Shown here piece after piece: positions 23,784-34,833 of a DNA stretch of 64,000 nucleotides. Both the position numbers and the translations under genes were made by a program. The stretch is from Populus alba (lineage: Eukaryota > Streptophyta > Magnoliopsida > Malpighiales > Salicaceae). Every line of letters begins with the position of its first letter. The stretch's first letter is position 1. The notes below the pieces were generated by a model. It ran no database searches, was not told where the DNA came from, and was given only the letters and a program-made list of their open reading frames with translations. The stretch is from NCBI RefSeq assembly GCF_005239225.2, contig NC_133299.1, positions 6,886,967 to 6,950,966 of the forward strand, read 5' to 3'.

Positions 23784-24656
23784 TCAAGCAAACAATTCTA
23801 AACCATAAAAAACGTTGGCGTACTTGTCTAACCCTCCTCCTCCTCCACCATCATTTTTATCGTTCAAGAAATACTTATCTTTGATCTTCAGATAAGCATG
23901 CAATGTCAACAAACTATCTGAGCCAGCTTGATGACTCTTCCCTATAACCCGATCCACTCCCAATTCCTTACATACCCGATCCAACCCACCATGTAAATTC
24001 CCACAAAACCTCATTATGTGCTTTATATCATAAACCCTATCTCCAAAGTACACCCTCACTCTTTCGAAAAACTCGTTTAACTCCTCAGGCAGCATTTTCT
24101 GAGTCATACATTTCACTAAGTAACCAAAATCATATGCACAGTGAAACGTTACCCAACTCACTGAGTGATTCAGTACCAGTCCACTCGACATCATCAACTC
24201 AGCGAATCTCACCGAATCAATCCCCATGTCACGATTCTTCTCGAAATCAATCCCCTGTCGCCTCAATAACTCCACCGAGTCATGCGCATGTGCGTCACGC
24301 GCCACATCAAAATCCCTAAAATTGAACTCCCAAATAAACCCAACATCTTTAAGCCCTAGATCGGGTAAATTCCCATCCTCGTCGGCGATCGTGAGTCCGA
24401 TTTGGATCAGGTTTAAGAGATCAACGTTTGCTTTGAGGCTCAAGTAGTGCGCCCTGGGGCCGCTCTGCCGATTATACGGATCTCCAGCGGCAGGACGGAC
24501 AACTATGCCAGGAAACTCCGTGTCCATTGAGATTAACGGGTATCTATCGATTTCGGATCGGATCAGCTTGAATTCTTCTTCCAAGTTGTCTGCCCAGACA
24601 GATCGGATCACGACAGTCTTCGCACGTTGCGGCGGCTGTTCATCGGAGTTTGACAT
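23784..24656 (-). CDS. CAF1: CAF1 deadenylase (CCR4-associated factor 1 homologue)
   Basis: An intronless 290-residue frame with a good ATG and full family length. It is a DEDDh 3'-5' exoribonuclease of the CCR4-NOT complex that shortens mRNA poly(A) tails. Catalytic residues are all visible: D45 and E47 in SMDTEFPG, D176 in [11 protein letters not shown]247 with H242 in [21 protein letters not shown] near 80-89 is a conserved core strand. A short Gly run (270-275) lies near the C-terminus, before the family's NVFYGLE ending. The intronless form matches the plant CAF1a/CAF1b-type group, which responds to stress and wounding; this is recall. Overlapping plus-strand frames at 24134-24447 are antisense shadows. 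Confidence 0.96.
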   Translation of the reverse strand: MSNSDEQPPQRAKTVVIRSVWADNLEEEFKLIRSEIDRYPLISMDTEFPGIVVRPAAGDPYNRQSGPRAHYLSLKANVDLLNLIQIGLTIADEDGNLPDLGLKDVGFIWEFNFRDFDVARDAHAHDSVELLRRQGIDFEKNRDMGIDSVRFAELMMSSGLVLNHSVSWVTFHCAYDFGYLVKCMTQKMLPEELNEFFERVRVYFGDRVYDIKHIMRFCGNLHGGLDRVCKELGVDRVIGKSHQAGSDSLLTLHAYLKIKDKYFLNDKNDGGGGGGLDKYANVFYGLELFA

Positions 24657-24705
24657 GTTTTGGATCCGTTTATAAAAAGGGCATTAAAATTTTAAAATTC
24701 GGGTC

Positions 24706-24788
24706 AGGATGGTTAGGGTTGCTTTTTTCGGGTTGATGTTGATTGATTTTCTATTTAATTGAGATTTCACTAGCCGTGGTTTTTATAG
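24706..24788 (-). promoter_or_regulatory. CAF1 core promoter and leader telo-box
   Basis: On the minus strand CTATAAAAA (24781-24788 plus neighbour) lies about 125 bp upstream of the ATG, a plausible TATA box. An ACCCTAA telo-box-like element lies in the leader near 24706-24721. A closer TTTATAAAC lies within about 20 bases of the ATG and is too close to act as a TATA box. Confidence 0.5.
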
Positions 24789-24789
24789 G

Positions 24790-25540
24790 GAGATGAGACG
24801 TGGGGTTGTCACGAAGGGAGGCGGTTTTGTTGTTTAAGAATCAGAAATGGGGGTACAAGTTGGTAAAGCGAAACGTGCAATATAGTTATTATTTATTTAT
24901 TTTTATTTGTTTGTCCATATAATTAGAATTCTTTTTTGTTTGGGTTTAAATGATGGAAATGCCAATGAATTGGATGTGGTTGGTGTTTACTTGTGTGTTT
25001 TTTTTTTTTTAAATTGTATTTGGTTAATATTTTAAAATAAAAATATATTTATTTGAAGAGATAAATATAAGATAAATTTATCTCTAAAATTGTTTTGACG
25101 GAAAGTATATATTTTGTTTTGAGACACTAATCAAATATTATATTAAAAAATATAAAAAAAAATATGTGATTATTTTCAAATAATTAAATATTAGTAGTAT
25201 TATGTATTATTTTTATTTCATATGGGAGCAAGTTTTATTAAAATGAATTTTCTAGAAAAAGAAAAAAATGAGTTTTCATTATAAAATTAAAATTTATATT
25301 TTATATTACGATGGCTAACCAACAAATTATATTACACTTTAAAAGACGCGGGGAAAATACTGTGTATTTACTGTGAATAATACACTCATTACATTTTCGA
25401 TCACACTATAAATATAGTGTTTGTACTGTGAATGACACTGTAGCGCCATGATGGGCATTGTATTTGCTTTTTTAAAAAAAAAAAAAGTTAAAAAATATTA
25501 TTGAGGGGTGTTATCTTTTCTGTTTTCTGTGCCAAAACTT
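24790..25540. other. Intergenic, AT-rich
   Basis: No gene. Between 25.31 and 25.48 kb a patch repeats variants of TACTGTGAAT and CACTGTA, similar in flavour to the palindromic elements in the solo LTR near 40.8 kb, but I could not define an element. Confidence 0.5.
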
Positions 25541-25785
25541 GTTAGATCTGACTTAGCAGCTAGATCTAAATCACGTCCAAAAGATTCTAGATCTGACTTG
25601 ACAGCGTGATCTAGTGCCTATAATTTATAATCACATTAGAATTAGATACCTGAAATGCAAATCTCAACTTCTGCGCTTTAAAGTTAAAGTTAAGCCTTTT
25701 CTCGTATGGCTCTAACCCCTTTCATTTGACCATATAAATAAAGTTATGAGATTTCAAAGATCCTACCAAAGAAATGAATTTCTAA

Positions 25786-26065
25786 TGCTTTGTATAAGTC
25801 TTTCATTGACCATGGGATTCTTCATCAGACCCCATGTGCGGTTGGAAGGATGAGATATCTGGCTCTAGAATATATATACTTTGCCATCCCTATGGAGAAA
25901 ACTTATGTTTACAGCTTTGGTGTTGTGGTGCTAGAGATGGCCACGAGAAGAAGGTCAGTCGATGATGATGGAATTGTTGTTGTTGACGAGTGGGACCTCC
26001 AGGAGAAGGGTAAAAAGAGATCGCAGATGCTGAATGACTATTATACATTGGGTCTTGTCTTCTAA
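25786..26065 (+). pseudogene. Receptor-like kinase fragment (kinase subdomains VIII-IX)
   Basis: About 90 codons resembling the region after the activation loop of a legume-lectin-type receptor kinase: FIDHGILHQTP, VGRMRYLALEY (family GTMGYLAPEY) and EKTYVYSFGVVVLEMATRRR (family EKTDVYSFGVVVLE). The invariant Asp of subdomain IX is Tyr and the APE Pro is Leu, so it cannot be a working kinase. No other kinase part flanks it. The surrounding 160 bp carry a cluster of GATC-containing motifs (about 25545-25615 and 26068-26140). It is likely a captured or retro-copied gene piece. Confidence 0.75.
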
Positions 26066-26149
26066 ATTTGGATCTGGCCGTAATAGGACCTAGAAGTTTG
26101 GATCCGGCTGTCAGATCCAATCTCTATTGGATCTAGCATGGCGGCTTGA

Positions 26150-28000
26150 TTTAATATACTTAAAAAATTCTCTATTTTCTTTATATATTTTGTATATTTT
26201 AAAAAAAATTATTATTATCAATATGCTAGTCATAGATTAAAGATTGTTTCGATTAAATAATCGAGGGGGGATGTACAATGAACTTTGATGCTTGGCTTTT
26301 AGTCAAGAAAAATTGTATCCTTTTCAATGATTGTAGAATATAGTAATGGGAAATGGTGATACTTTTTAGTTATATGGGATCCATCCACGTCTATTCACAC
26401 TTCCTCAGAATCCAATTAAATTTGGCTGGCTCTAAGCCATCAAGAAAGCATAAATTGCTGATAGCAAAAAGCATAAGAGCATTTTAAACCCAAACCAAAA
26501 AGAAAAATAAAATAAAATAAAATAAAATAATGAGCGCATCTGAGGATGTGTTTGGGATAGACTCGTGTAAAAAAACAAAAAAACCTAGCTTTTGATAGTA
26601 GCTTTTTATGCATTAAATAAATTGTACATAAGAAAAGAAAAGAAAAAAGCAATTACACCTCACCAGTCACCATACCTTTATCCCAGTAACCTAATTATGA
26701 ATTCCAGTTGAAAGAAAAAAAAAAAAAAAAACTAATTAGATTTTTTAAAAAATTATTTTTAATATCATACATCAAAATAATTTAAATATACTAAAAATAA
26801 ATAAATAATTTGAAGCAAAAAAGCATATTATTCTGACTTGGATATCACTTTATTCCTCTCTTTTTTAAGCATACGGATATTAGGCTATTCATGTAATTAA
26901 TCATCCCCATTTTATAAAACTAATGGATGAGATTAAACTCATCCCCACTCTTAATTTTGCCGAACTACAAGAACATGCTTCTACTTTAACAAGTCCCCAA
27001 GAATCTTCCCCTCGAAAGTCCAAACTCAACAATCATTAAAAAGGAAAAAGAGAGAGAATACACATCGGAATCGACAATTACAAGTCGGAGATGACTTGAA
27101 TACCGTGGGCTAAAAAACAATTGTAGTGATAAATAAACTTGGTAGGTTTCCCACTTGTTTATTTATTTTATTATATATTTTTTGTTTTGTTGGCAAAAAT
27201 ATCAGTGCATGCAAGAATGCAACGTATAAAGGTCAAGTCATGATTCATTAGTTTTGAAGCAAGCAACGAATCAAAGGCGGAAAATTAGTAGGCAAACATT
27301 TCATCTACTGGGAAAAAACAAATTATAAAAAATAGAGGTTTCCACTTGCCTTCTCCTTTTGGATTCACTCACCTTTATCCACAACTCCACCCCCAAAAGT
27401 TTCCTTGGGTGCCTAACCGTTGATTTTCAAGTTTAAATTGTTTGGGTTAATAAAGCCATTTTGGGTTTGAACACACAAAATGTAAATGAAAAGAAAAAAG
27501 CATGCTAAGTTATAAGTTTCCAAGTATATACTAGCCGATTCAAAAACAAATTACATATAAAAGGGACGGTCAAGCGGTAATAATGTTTACAAAAAAGTAA
27601 GAAAAACTTGATATTCGTGTTGTTATTAACTTGACTACATATAATAAGATTATGTAATCTAATAATATGTTTTAAACATTAAGCAAAGATAGCAAATGAA
27701 TCATAAAAAAAACATTTGATAATAATTAATGAAAACAAATGAGCCAACAATACCATACCTGGAATGAGAAAAAAAAATTATTTGAGAACCACCGTCACTC
27801 TAATTTAAACACTTCCTCAACGCGACGGAGAAAATTGTAAAACATTGAAAGGCATATATAAAGACACCTGTTCTTCTCGCTTGACAATGCAGTTCAGATG
27901 GTGTCTTTAGGTTCTATAATTTATGTAAGCACGGGCTCCGATGATAAAAAGCTAGCCATTCCACGTAAATCGACACCCAGAGTCCCTTGTTCAAAGTAGA
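26150..28000. other. Intergenic stretch downstream of the UEV1 gene
   Basis: No credible gene. It includes a (AATAA)-type tract near 26510-26530 and a MITE-like repeat near 26735-26830. Frames here are short. Confidence 0.6.
26735..26830 (+). repeat. AT-rich dispersed repeat, partial copy
   Basis: TTAATATCATACATCAAAAT followed by AATTTAAATATACTAAAAAT matches the core of the MITE-like family. Confidence 0.4.
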
Positions 28001-28319
28001 AGGCTTCATTACATTCACAAAAGGCACATTGCGAGCACCCAAAGGAGACCATAAAGATAAGTACATGCTCATGATGCTAAATCTAAATTACTGCTTGATG
28101 GGCGTTTTTAAATATTTGACACACTGATAAATCCCATTAATCAAACAGCATCCCTTAATACAGTTCCATGAAATAAGACAGACAAAATGTCAACGAAGCC
28201 ATGAAAAGGTAACTGGAGAAACTTTTTTAGGGCATTCCCCAGAGACCAACACTGGATTATAAACTACATATTGCATATTGCAAAAACAACACGCTCCATT
28301 ATCTATATGACCTCGGAAG

Positions 28320-30869
28320 CTAGAAGTAGGTACCCTCAGGAGGCTGGACCAGCTTACGGTTGTGTGGTACTGCCATCTCCTTCTTCAGCTGTGTCAGTAT
28401 GTCCTCCATGGTGTACTCTCGCTGCCAATTTGCAAGAAGTCCGAACTTTTTTGGTTCCACCTGCATGAATTGCATGTTGTCAGCTTCTTACCAAACAAAA
28501 AAAAAATTGGATTAATGCCCACGATTATGATACATAGACTAAAGTATGGTAATAAACCAGGGTGTTGGATGAACCAGAACCATGGGAGTGGAAAATGGGG
28601 TTTTGCACATTAGCATCCAGATATCATGATAGAAAAAACCACTCCCACAGTCCAATAATATTAGTCAAGTAAGCAAAACGATAAAAAAGAAGATATTAAT
28701 TAATTTATAAAATTAGATAACAATTACGTTCTGCATTCTACTAATAGATTGTTTCATTCCCCACAAATTAATTAGAAATTCTATTTCCCCAAACTTGGAA
28801 GTACACAAAATTCTATCACTTTGGGATGGATGAGTACATAATGTAGCCAGAAAGTTCCACGGCATGAATCAAACTTAAGCAATCAGTACAGAATAGAATA
28901 AGATGGATAAGCAGAAATGTGCTACTATACCACTCCGGTTTCATGGCTCACACAAGTCATATTGATCCGTGAATGAAAGCGAACACTTGGTGGTTTCTCC
29001 GGGTAATCTTTATCACAGAAGAGCTTTAACTGATAAATTCGACCTTCATGTACAGTCTGACATAAAAAAAGAAGCCATTAATCCTGTAAGGCATCCAGAT
29101 TTGTTGAAGCCAAACCCACTAACACATATGCCACAAAAGATTTATTCTGCAGTAAGCTTCCACCCAAAAAAGATTTTCTTTTTCTTTTTTCACTTCAATT
29201 GTTTGAATAAAGAAGCAGTTTAAAAGCTAACTCCTTGTTTTTAAAATTGTTACATTTTAATCTGAATTGTTCCCCCTTTATTTCAGAGATTTCCCTAAGC
29301 AAACTAAATCAAACAAATGCAAGCCAGTTAGCAAATCTAGATCACTTCAAACATGTAATACACAACACTTTATCAATGGACACAGATACAGTAATTATGT
29401 TCTCAAAGTTAATAAACAATAAAGCAAATGAGCTCATTGCCATGATTAATGAAAGCCACCACCTATACTAAAGGAGTTAAAAAAAACTGAGTATGACATG
29501 TTGTAATGAATGACACCCAAGACTCTGCAGTCTAAAGCAAACCTATCACTATGCTTAGCTCAAAACCAAATCTTAAGCAGCTGCATAGCAATAACGAGTC
29601 AAGAGTCCAACAAATTGTTAAAGACCCTATCTGCTGCATTACAAAAACCACCAGAATTTCAGGCCTCTAGGAACACCAAACCTAGGATCCATACAGATGC
29701 TATATTTCTTTTTCTGTGTTTGAAATACGATCATTTACTAGGCCAGTGGCATTCTCAAACAGGCTGCATATAAATGCAAATGCACAAGCATAATGTCTCA
29801 TCCTATGGACAGTTTTAACAATTATGAACATAAATATCAAGAATTTACATTGTGAGGACCAATTATAGTGCCAGTCCAAGAGCGCATGTAAATGTCATCT
29901 CCATCATCCATTCCATAGCTTACTGTGCCATCCCCAATGCCTTTTTCTCCACGTTCAAGTTCCTCCAGCAATCTGAAGTTCCGAGGGACTGCATAGAAAC
30001 TTAAATAGTCAATATCACCCAATCTTCTACATCATCAATGAGATAAAAAGCAAAATAATAATAATAATAATAATAATTGAAATGCTAAACAAGTTCATGC
30101 TCCAAACTATTTAAGTAAGACAACTAGAGATTTTTACAAAGATACTACCAAATTCCATTGTTTTGAAAGACATAACCTTCATACAGTAAAAAGCTCAGTT
30201 CTTGAAGAGATAGAAGAATCCACTTAATAGTTTAACTTAACAACTATATATTCTACAAATCTGCTTAAAGTATGATATGAACACGAGCCTGGACAAGTAC
30301 AGCCACACCTCAGAATCCACCAAACCAAGACCTGACAAAGCAACGCCCAATAAGTGTGAAAACACCATTATAACATTATTAGCTATATCTTCCGGCAACC
30401 ATACAGAAAACAACTCCCCGCAAATTATCAATCTATAACAATCATAGCTAAGTCCTGAACACGTTGAAGTGAATATGTAAAAAAAAAAATTCATCAAAAA
30501 CATAAATTTCATTTTCCATAAACAGAGTGACTGCCATGATAATCAAGCAGATTAGACCCATACACAATTGCAATCACCCAATTTAAAGAATCCATAAATT
30601 TTCCAAATAAAAACAATCCAGAAGCAGATTTAATAAAAAAAAAATATAACAATAAAACGCAAGATAAATACAATCATTACAGGCTAACAACAGGTACCCA
30701 TAATCCCAAATCAAAGAATTGAACATAGCCCAACAAAACACACAAGATGGATAAATAACAGAATCTATAAGCTATCAAACAAAAGGCAGAAGTCAGAGCC
30801 GGCGGATCATTGAAAAAAATCGAATAAGGGACTACCCACGACACTGGATCCTCCTGAGCCAAACGTCAT
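28320..30869 (-). CDS. UEV1: UEV1-type ubiquitin-conjugating enzyme E2 variant (UEV1C/D, MMZ)
   Basis: Four coding exons on the minus strand: 30869-30836, 29988-29849, 29056-28931 and 28460-28320. All introns are GT-AG (847, 792 and 470 nt) and the frame is intact, giving 146 residues, the usual length for plant UEV1C/D. It begins [16 protein letters not shown], continues [20 protein letters not shown] and the E2-fold [17 protein letters not shown], and ends [10 protein letters not shown]. As expected for a variant, the catalytic-Cys HPN segment of true E2s is absent. With UBC13 it makes Lys63-linked ubiquitin chains in DNA-damage tolerance and signalling. An in-frame upstream ATG at 31001 would add a non-conserved extension; I reject it. 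Intron 1 carries an (AAT)n tract near 30056-30076. Confidence 0.96.
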
Positions 30870-31020
30870 GGATGGTTTCACTATTGAGGCTCCTGTTTGT
30901 CGGTGTTGATGAGATCTGGTTGAAATGGAAGAGAGAATAAGAGAGAGCGAGGAGTCAGAGATAGAGAGGAGAATCTTGGGAACAATGAATCGACTTCGCA
31001 AAGTGGAGAATAAACTTTGA
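30870..31020 (-). promoter_or_regulatory. UEV1 5' leader
   Basis: Pyrimidine-rich on the coding strand (CTCTCTCTTATTCTCTCTTC region) with an upstream in-frame ATG that is not conserved in the family. No clear TATA box was found upstream. Confidence 0.4.
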
Positions 31021-31079
31021 GCAATAATTATAATAATAATAAATACTTTGCGGGCTTAGGACGGCTAAAGTCGTGGATA

Positions 31080-31265
31080 TGTTTTAAAATATTTTTTATT
31101 TAAAAATATATTAAAATAATATATTTTTTTATTATTTAAAAATTATTTTTAATATTAAAATGATTTAAAATCACTAAAAATATATTAATTTTAAAAAAAC
31201 TAAAATAAAATTAAATTTTTTTTTAAATGCTTTTGAAATACAATAACAAACAGAACTTTACATAA
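31080..31265 (+). repeat. Short AT-rich dispersed repeat, copy near UEV1 promoter
   Basis: Block order TTTTAAAATATTTTTTATTT, then AAAAATTATTTTTAATATTA, then ATGATTTAAAATCACTAAAA, then a tail with AAATACAATAACAAACAGA. Matches the 3.3- and 6.9-kb copies. It lies about 70 bp beyond the UEV1 leader. Confidence 0.55.
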
Positions 31266-32779
31266 CCGTTAAATTACTATGGTACCTTATTTTTTTTCTT
31301 CAAATTAGAAAGAAAAAACCACTTGTTTAGTAAAATAGTTTTGTTTTTTATATTAAACTTGTATATAATTTTTAAATTTTTTTTTTAATTTTTTAAGAAT
31401 TAAAATGATTTGTTTTTCATCTATGGAGAATTACTTTTCATTTATTTTTCATGTAAGAATTTATTTAACAACAATTTTAACTAAATATATTTTTTTAAAT
31501 TTTATTTTTAAATTCACAACTAAAAGTATTTTTTAAGACCTCAAAAACTATTACAATGTTAAAAACATATTTAGTTGGTTGGTTTATCATTTATGTTGCT
31601 ATTTTGGGCTCAATACTTGAAAATAGTAAATAAACATTCATACTTCGACTAGATGAATGGACATGCTATGTTGTGAAAAAACAAATTTGAACCTAAAAAA
31701 TTGTTGAAGTGGTGATAATTCTTATAGCATTTTTATAAACTCAATTCAATAGATCAAACTTATAATTTGATTAATTTTTTATCTCAGGTTTCAAGTTAAA
31801 TTATGTGGGAATAGTCTAAACATGACTTATTCAACTTCACAGGTCTAAAAAAAAAAAAAACAAATGACAAAAAAAGATTAAAAAAAACTTCAGGTGCACG
31901 AGTCCAAAAACAATATGAACGAATAATAAATCATGGTTTCACTAGAAAAAATCTCAAGATTATATTTTTTAAATATTAAGATAAAAACATATTAGATTGA
32001 TCATGATCAATTAGGGAAAACATATCAAATTTATGACCCGGGTTATGAACTTTATTGGGTTCAATACATGTTTTTTTATCTAGTTATATGATAACAAAAT
32101 ATGAAGACTAATTTAAAATTAATCAAATATTGAATAATAAAATTAAAAACAAAACAATAAAAAATCCAACAAAAACCTTAATTGAAAGATGATATTTAAA
32201 ATAAATTTTAAAAAAGATAGGCCAAAGGCAGGTTTAAGTGGTCGAATGTGATTAGGCTATAAAAAAAAATATAGGTGTTTGGCCCTAAGATGGACCCACA
32301 AACCTTGGTCATATTTTTTCTTTTCTTTAAGGGATAAATAGTTGTTTTCCCTCTCTTATATTTTTATTTTAAAAAGGTAACAAATGATGCATTGCCTGTT
32401 GTGAAAGATAATGTGTCATTTGTTGGGTTATAGACATATATTTTAGCCACCACTATGATTATTGAAAAAAAATAAGGGGATGGGTTTTTTGGGTTGGATA
32501 TTGATGTTTTAACCCATTCTCACCTAAAAACACCATGAGCTTTAGAAACAAGAAAATGAAAAAAAAAAAAAAAAAAAAAACCAAAAACAACCTTTCAAAC
32601 CACTTAGCCATCCAAGAAACTCAAGGACAAAAAGGTAACCATATTATTGAAATCTATAGTGCAATATAGTTCAATGAATCTATCCACAATACACTCCGTA
32701 GTAATACTGTCTCACATTTTAGTTTTTTTATGTTAATGAGGCACAACTTTATAAGAACTTTCATAGAGGATATTATATA
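31266..32779. other. Intergenic, AT-rich
   Basis: No gene. Poly(A)/(T) tracts (for example 32561-32580) and degenerate unassigned repeats only. Confidence 0.6.
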
Positions 32780-34833
32780 CACTACTAGAAATTTAGCAAA
32801 TAAAAATGAAAATGCTAATAACAAATATTTTGTTAGTAATTATTGATGTAAATAACGACATAACATTTTTATCGATAATTTGCGATGATAATAGTGATGA
32901 AATGTTTTTAATAGGTAATTGCTAATGAAAATTGTGATGAAATAGAAAAATAATTTTTTTTTTTGGGCAATTTGACATGTCAACAATTCTAATAAAATTA
33001 GGGATGGAAATTCCATCAGTAAATTTAAATGAATTAAAACCCAAGAGTTCTCTCTTCCACTTATTTCTTCTTCTTCCTTGCCTGTTAAAATAATATCCCC
33101 TCTCCTCCAATTAATTATCAAATCTAGCTACCTAACCCGCCGACATCAACCTACATTTGTTAGTAGCGCCAGCTTTCCTCTTTTGGTTATATTTCTTGTT
33201 AGCCTTCTTTACACCAAGTAAAGAAACTTACCTATTTTTCATAACCCTTATATGTTTTAGATTAATTTATTGAATTTTTTTATAGTATTTGTAATTAGCC
33301 TATATATTTTAGTGTTTTACTACCTTTTCCTAGATAATTTTATTGTATTAATACATGATTTGTAAGTTAGGGTATGTTTGAGATTTGAGGGAAATTGATT
33401 TTATTTTTCATTTGATGAAATTGAGTTTGATTTGGTAACTTAAATGTGTTATAATAGAATAACTAATAGTTAATTTAATAAGTATCAATTACATTTTGTC
33501 GATTTTATTGTTAAATTAAGAGTTGAAGTAAAATTGATTTTTGTGGAACTGATAATTGGTTATTGAATTTTGAGTTTATTTTAATAAAAAAATTTAAAAT
33601 TTAAAATTGATAGATATGTTATTAATAAATATTGTCATCAATATTTGATATAAAAATCAATAGTTATATTATTCAAAAACTAAAAGTGAAATTAAGCCTA
33701 TGATGCAAACAAAAGAACAAAAATGTATCCATTTTAATAAGAAACCTTATTGTTTACTTTGGAAGTTATGCAAAAGAGGAGAATTGAGAAGCCTAAAGTT
33801 TGTGATGCTACTTGTAAAGTTACTCCACTATATGCTTTCCCACTTTTAATCTTTTATTATTTGTGAATTTGAAGATGTTACCTTTGGTTTCTATTTACTA
33901 AGGTGTTGTAGGTGGATTCTTTGTGCTTTTCATTTTAATGGTTTGTCTTTTTTATTCAATGAAATCAAAGAGAGAATCAAGAAAATTAAGGATGAAAACA
34001 AGGTAAAGAAAATTGAGTTGATGACCTCATGGAAAACACAATTCAGGCCTAAGGGTGTTGTACCTAAGGATCCTAAGCTTGGTGGTGGTGGTTTACTTAT
34101 TATTATTTATTATTATTATTTTTGAAGTAGATAAAGCACTCAAAAGTTTCTTATTTTTGTCTTCCATGTATGTTGGTCTTGGAGGTCAACTTTTAATGAT
34201 AGATTTTGCTGGTGATTTTGGCTTGCAACATAATTTTTTTTAATTGAATGGAAGGCTTTTTAAGCCATTAATAGTTGTTTCTATTGTCATGTTTTGGAAG
34301 GCTTTTTAAGCCATTAATAGTTGTTTCTATTGTCATGTTTCCTTTATGTTCTATGAATATTCTAGATAGAGCATGAAGAATCTCTAAGCCTTATCTTAGT
34401 TTTCTTTTATTGTTTAGGTTGGGTAGGACATTATAGTAACTAAAAAAATAATAATGAAAATACTGAAGAAATTATTGATATACAAGTCCATTCCATCAAC
34501 ATTGCCCCTGACAATTTCACACATATTTTATCAAAGAGTTACATAAGGTTTGAGAATTTTCAACGGAATCGACAACTAAAAATCCCATCAAAAATTAATT
34601 TTTGATGGATTCGCTAATGGAAAATGAGCGGTAAAATTTGATTTTTTACACAAATAGTCCGTTATCATTCCATTTGAAATTATTTTGGTATTTAAAATGC
34701 CGATGGAATTACAATCCTCGACGAGAAACTTGTCGATGACTGGTTCCCATTGGAAATTCAAATATCGATAAAATTTTTCTCTAAACATCGACAAAATATT
34801 TCTGTCAACATTTTTCAATTTTTTGGTTGTGGT
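32780..34833. mobile_element. CACTA transposon relic (left end plus far subterminal region)
   Basis: The left terminus reads CACTACTAGAAATTTAGC (from 32780), followed by subterminal variants of GATGAAAT and GCTAATGAAAATTG. From about 34555 to 34830 there is a dense cluster of CACTA-type motifs (CAACGGAATCGACAACTAAA, GCCGATGGAATTACA, TCGACGAG). The interior holds only broken frames. The right terminal repeat is missing: the subterminal cluster runs straight into an LTR at 34834. I infer one element truncated by that LTR, but the two ends could belong to different elements. Confidence 0.5.
34250..34340. repeat. 46-bp exact tandem duplication
   Basis: The unit beginning GGAAGGCTTTTTAAGCCATT is repeated head to tail at 34250-34295 and 34296-34340 with no differences seen, so the event looks recent. 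Confidence 0.95.

Noticed and set aside
24134..24447. Plus-strand frames opposite CAF1
   Set aside because: They are antisense shadows of a well-supported minus-strand gene.
30807..31001. Longer UEV1 start with an N-terminal extension
   Set aside because: The upstream ATG is in frame, but the family starts at MTFGSG-type sequence and the extension is Ser/Arg-rich leader translation. The frame also runs past the real splice donor into intron 1.
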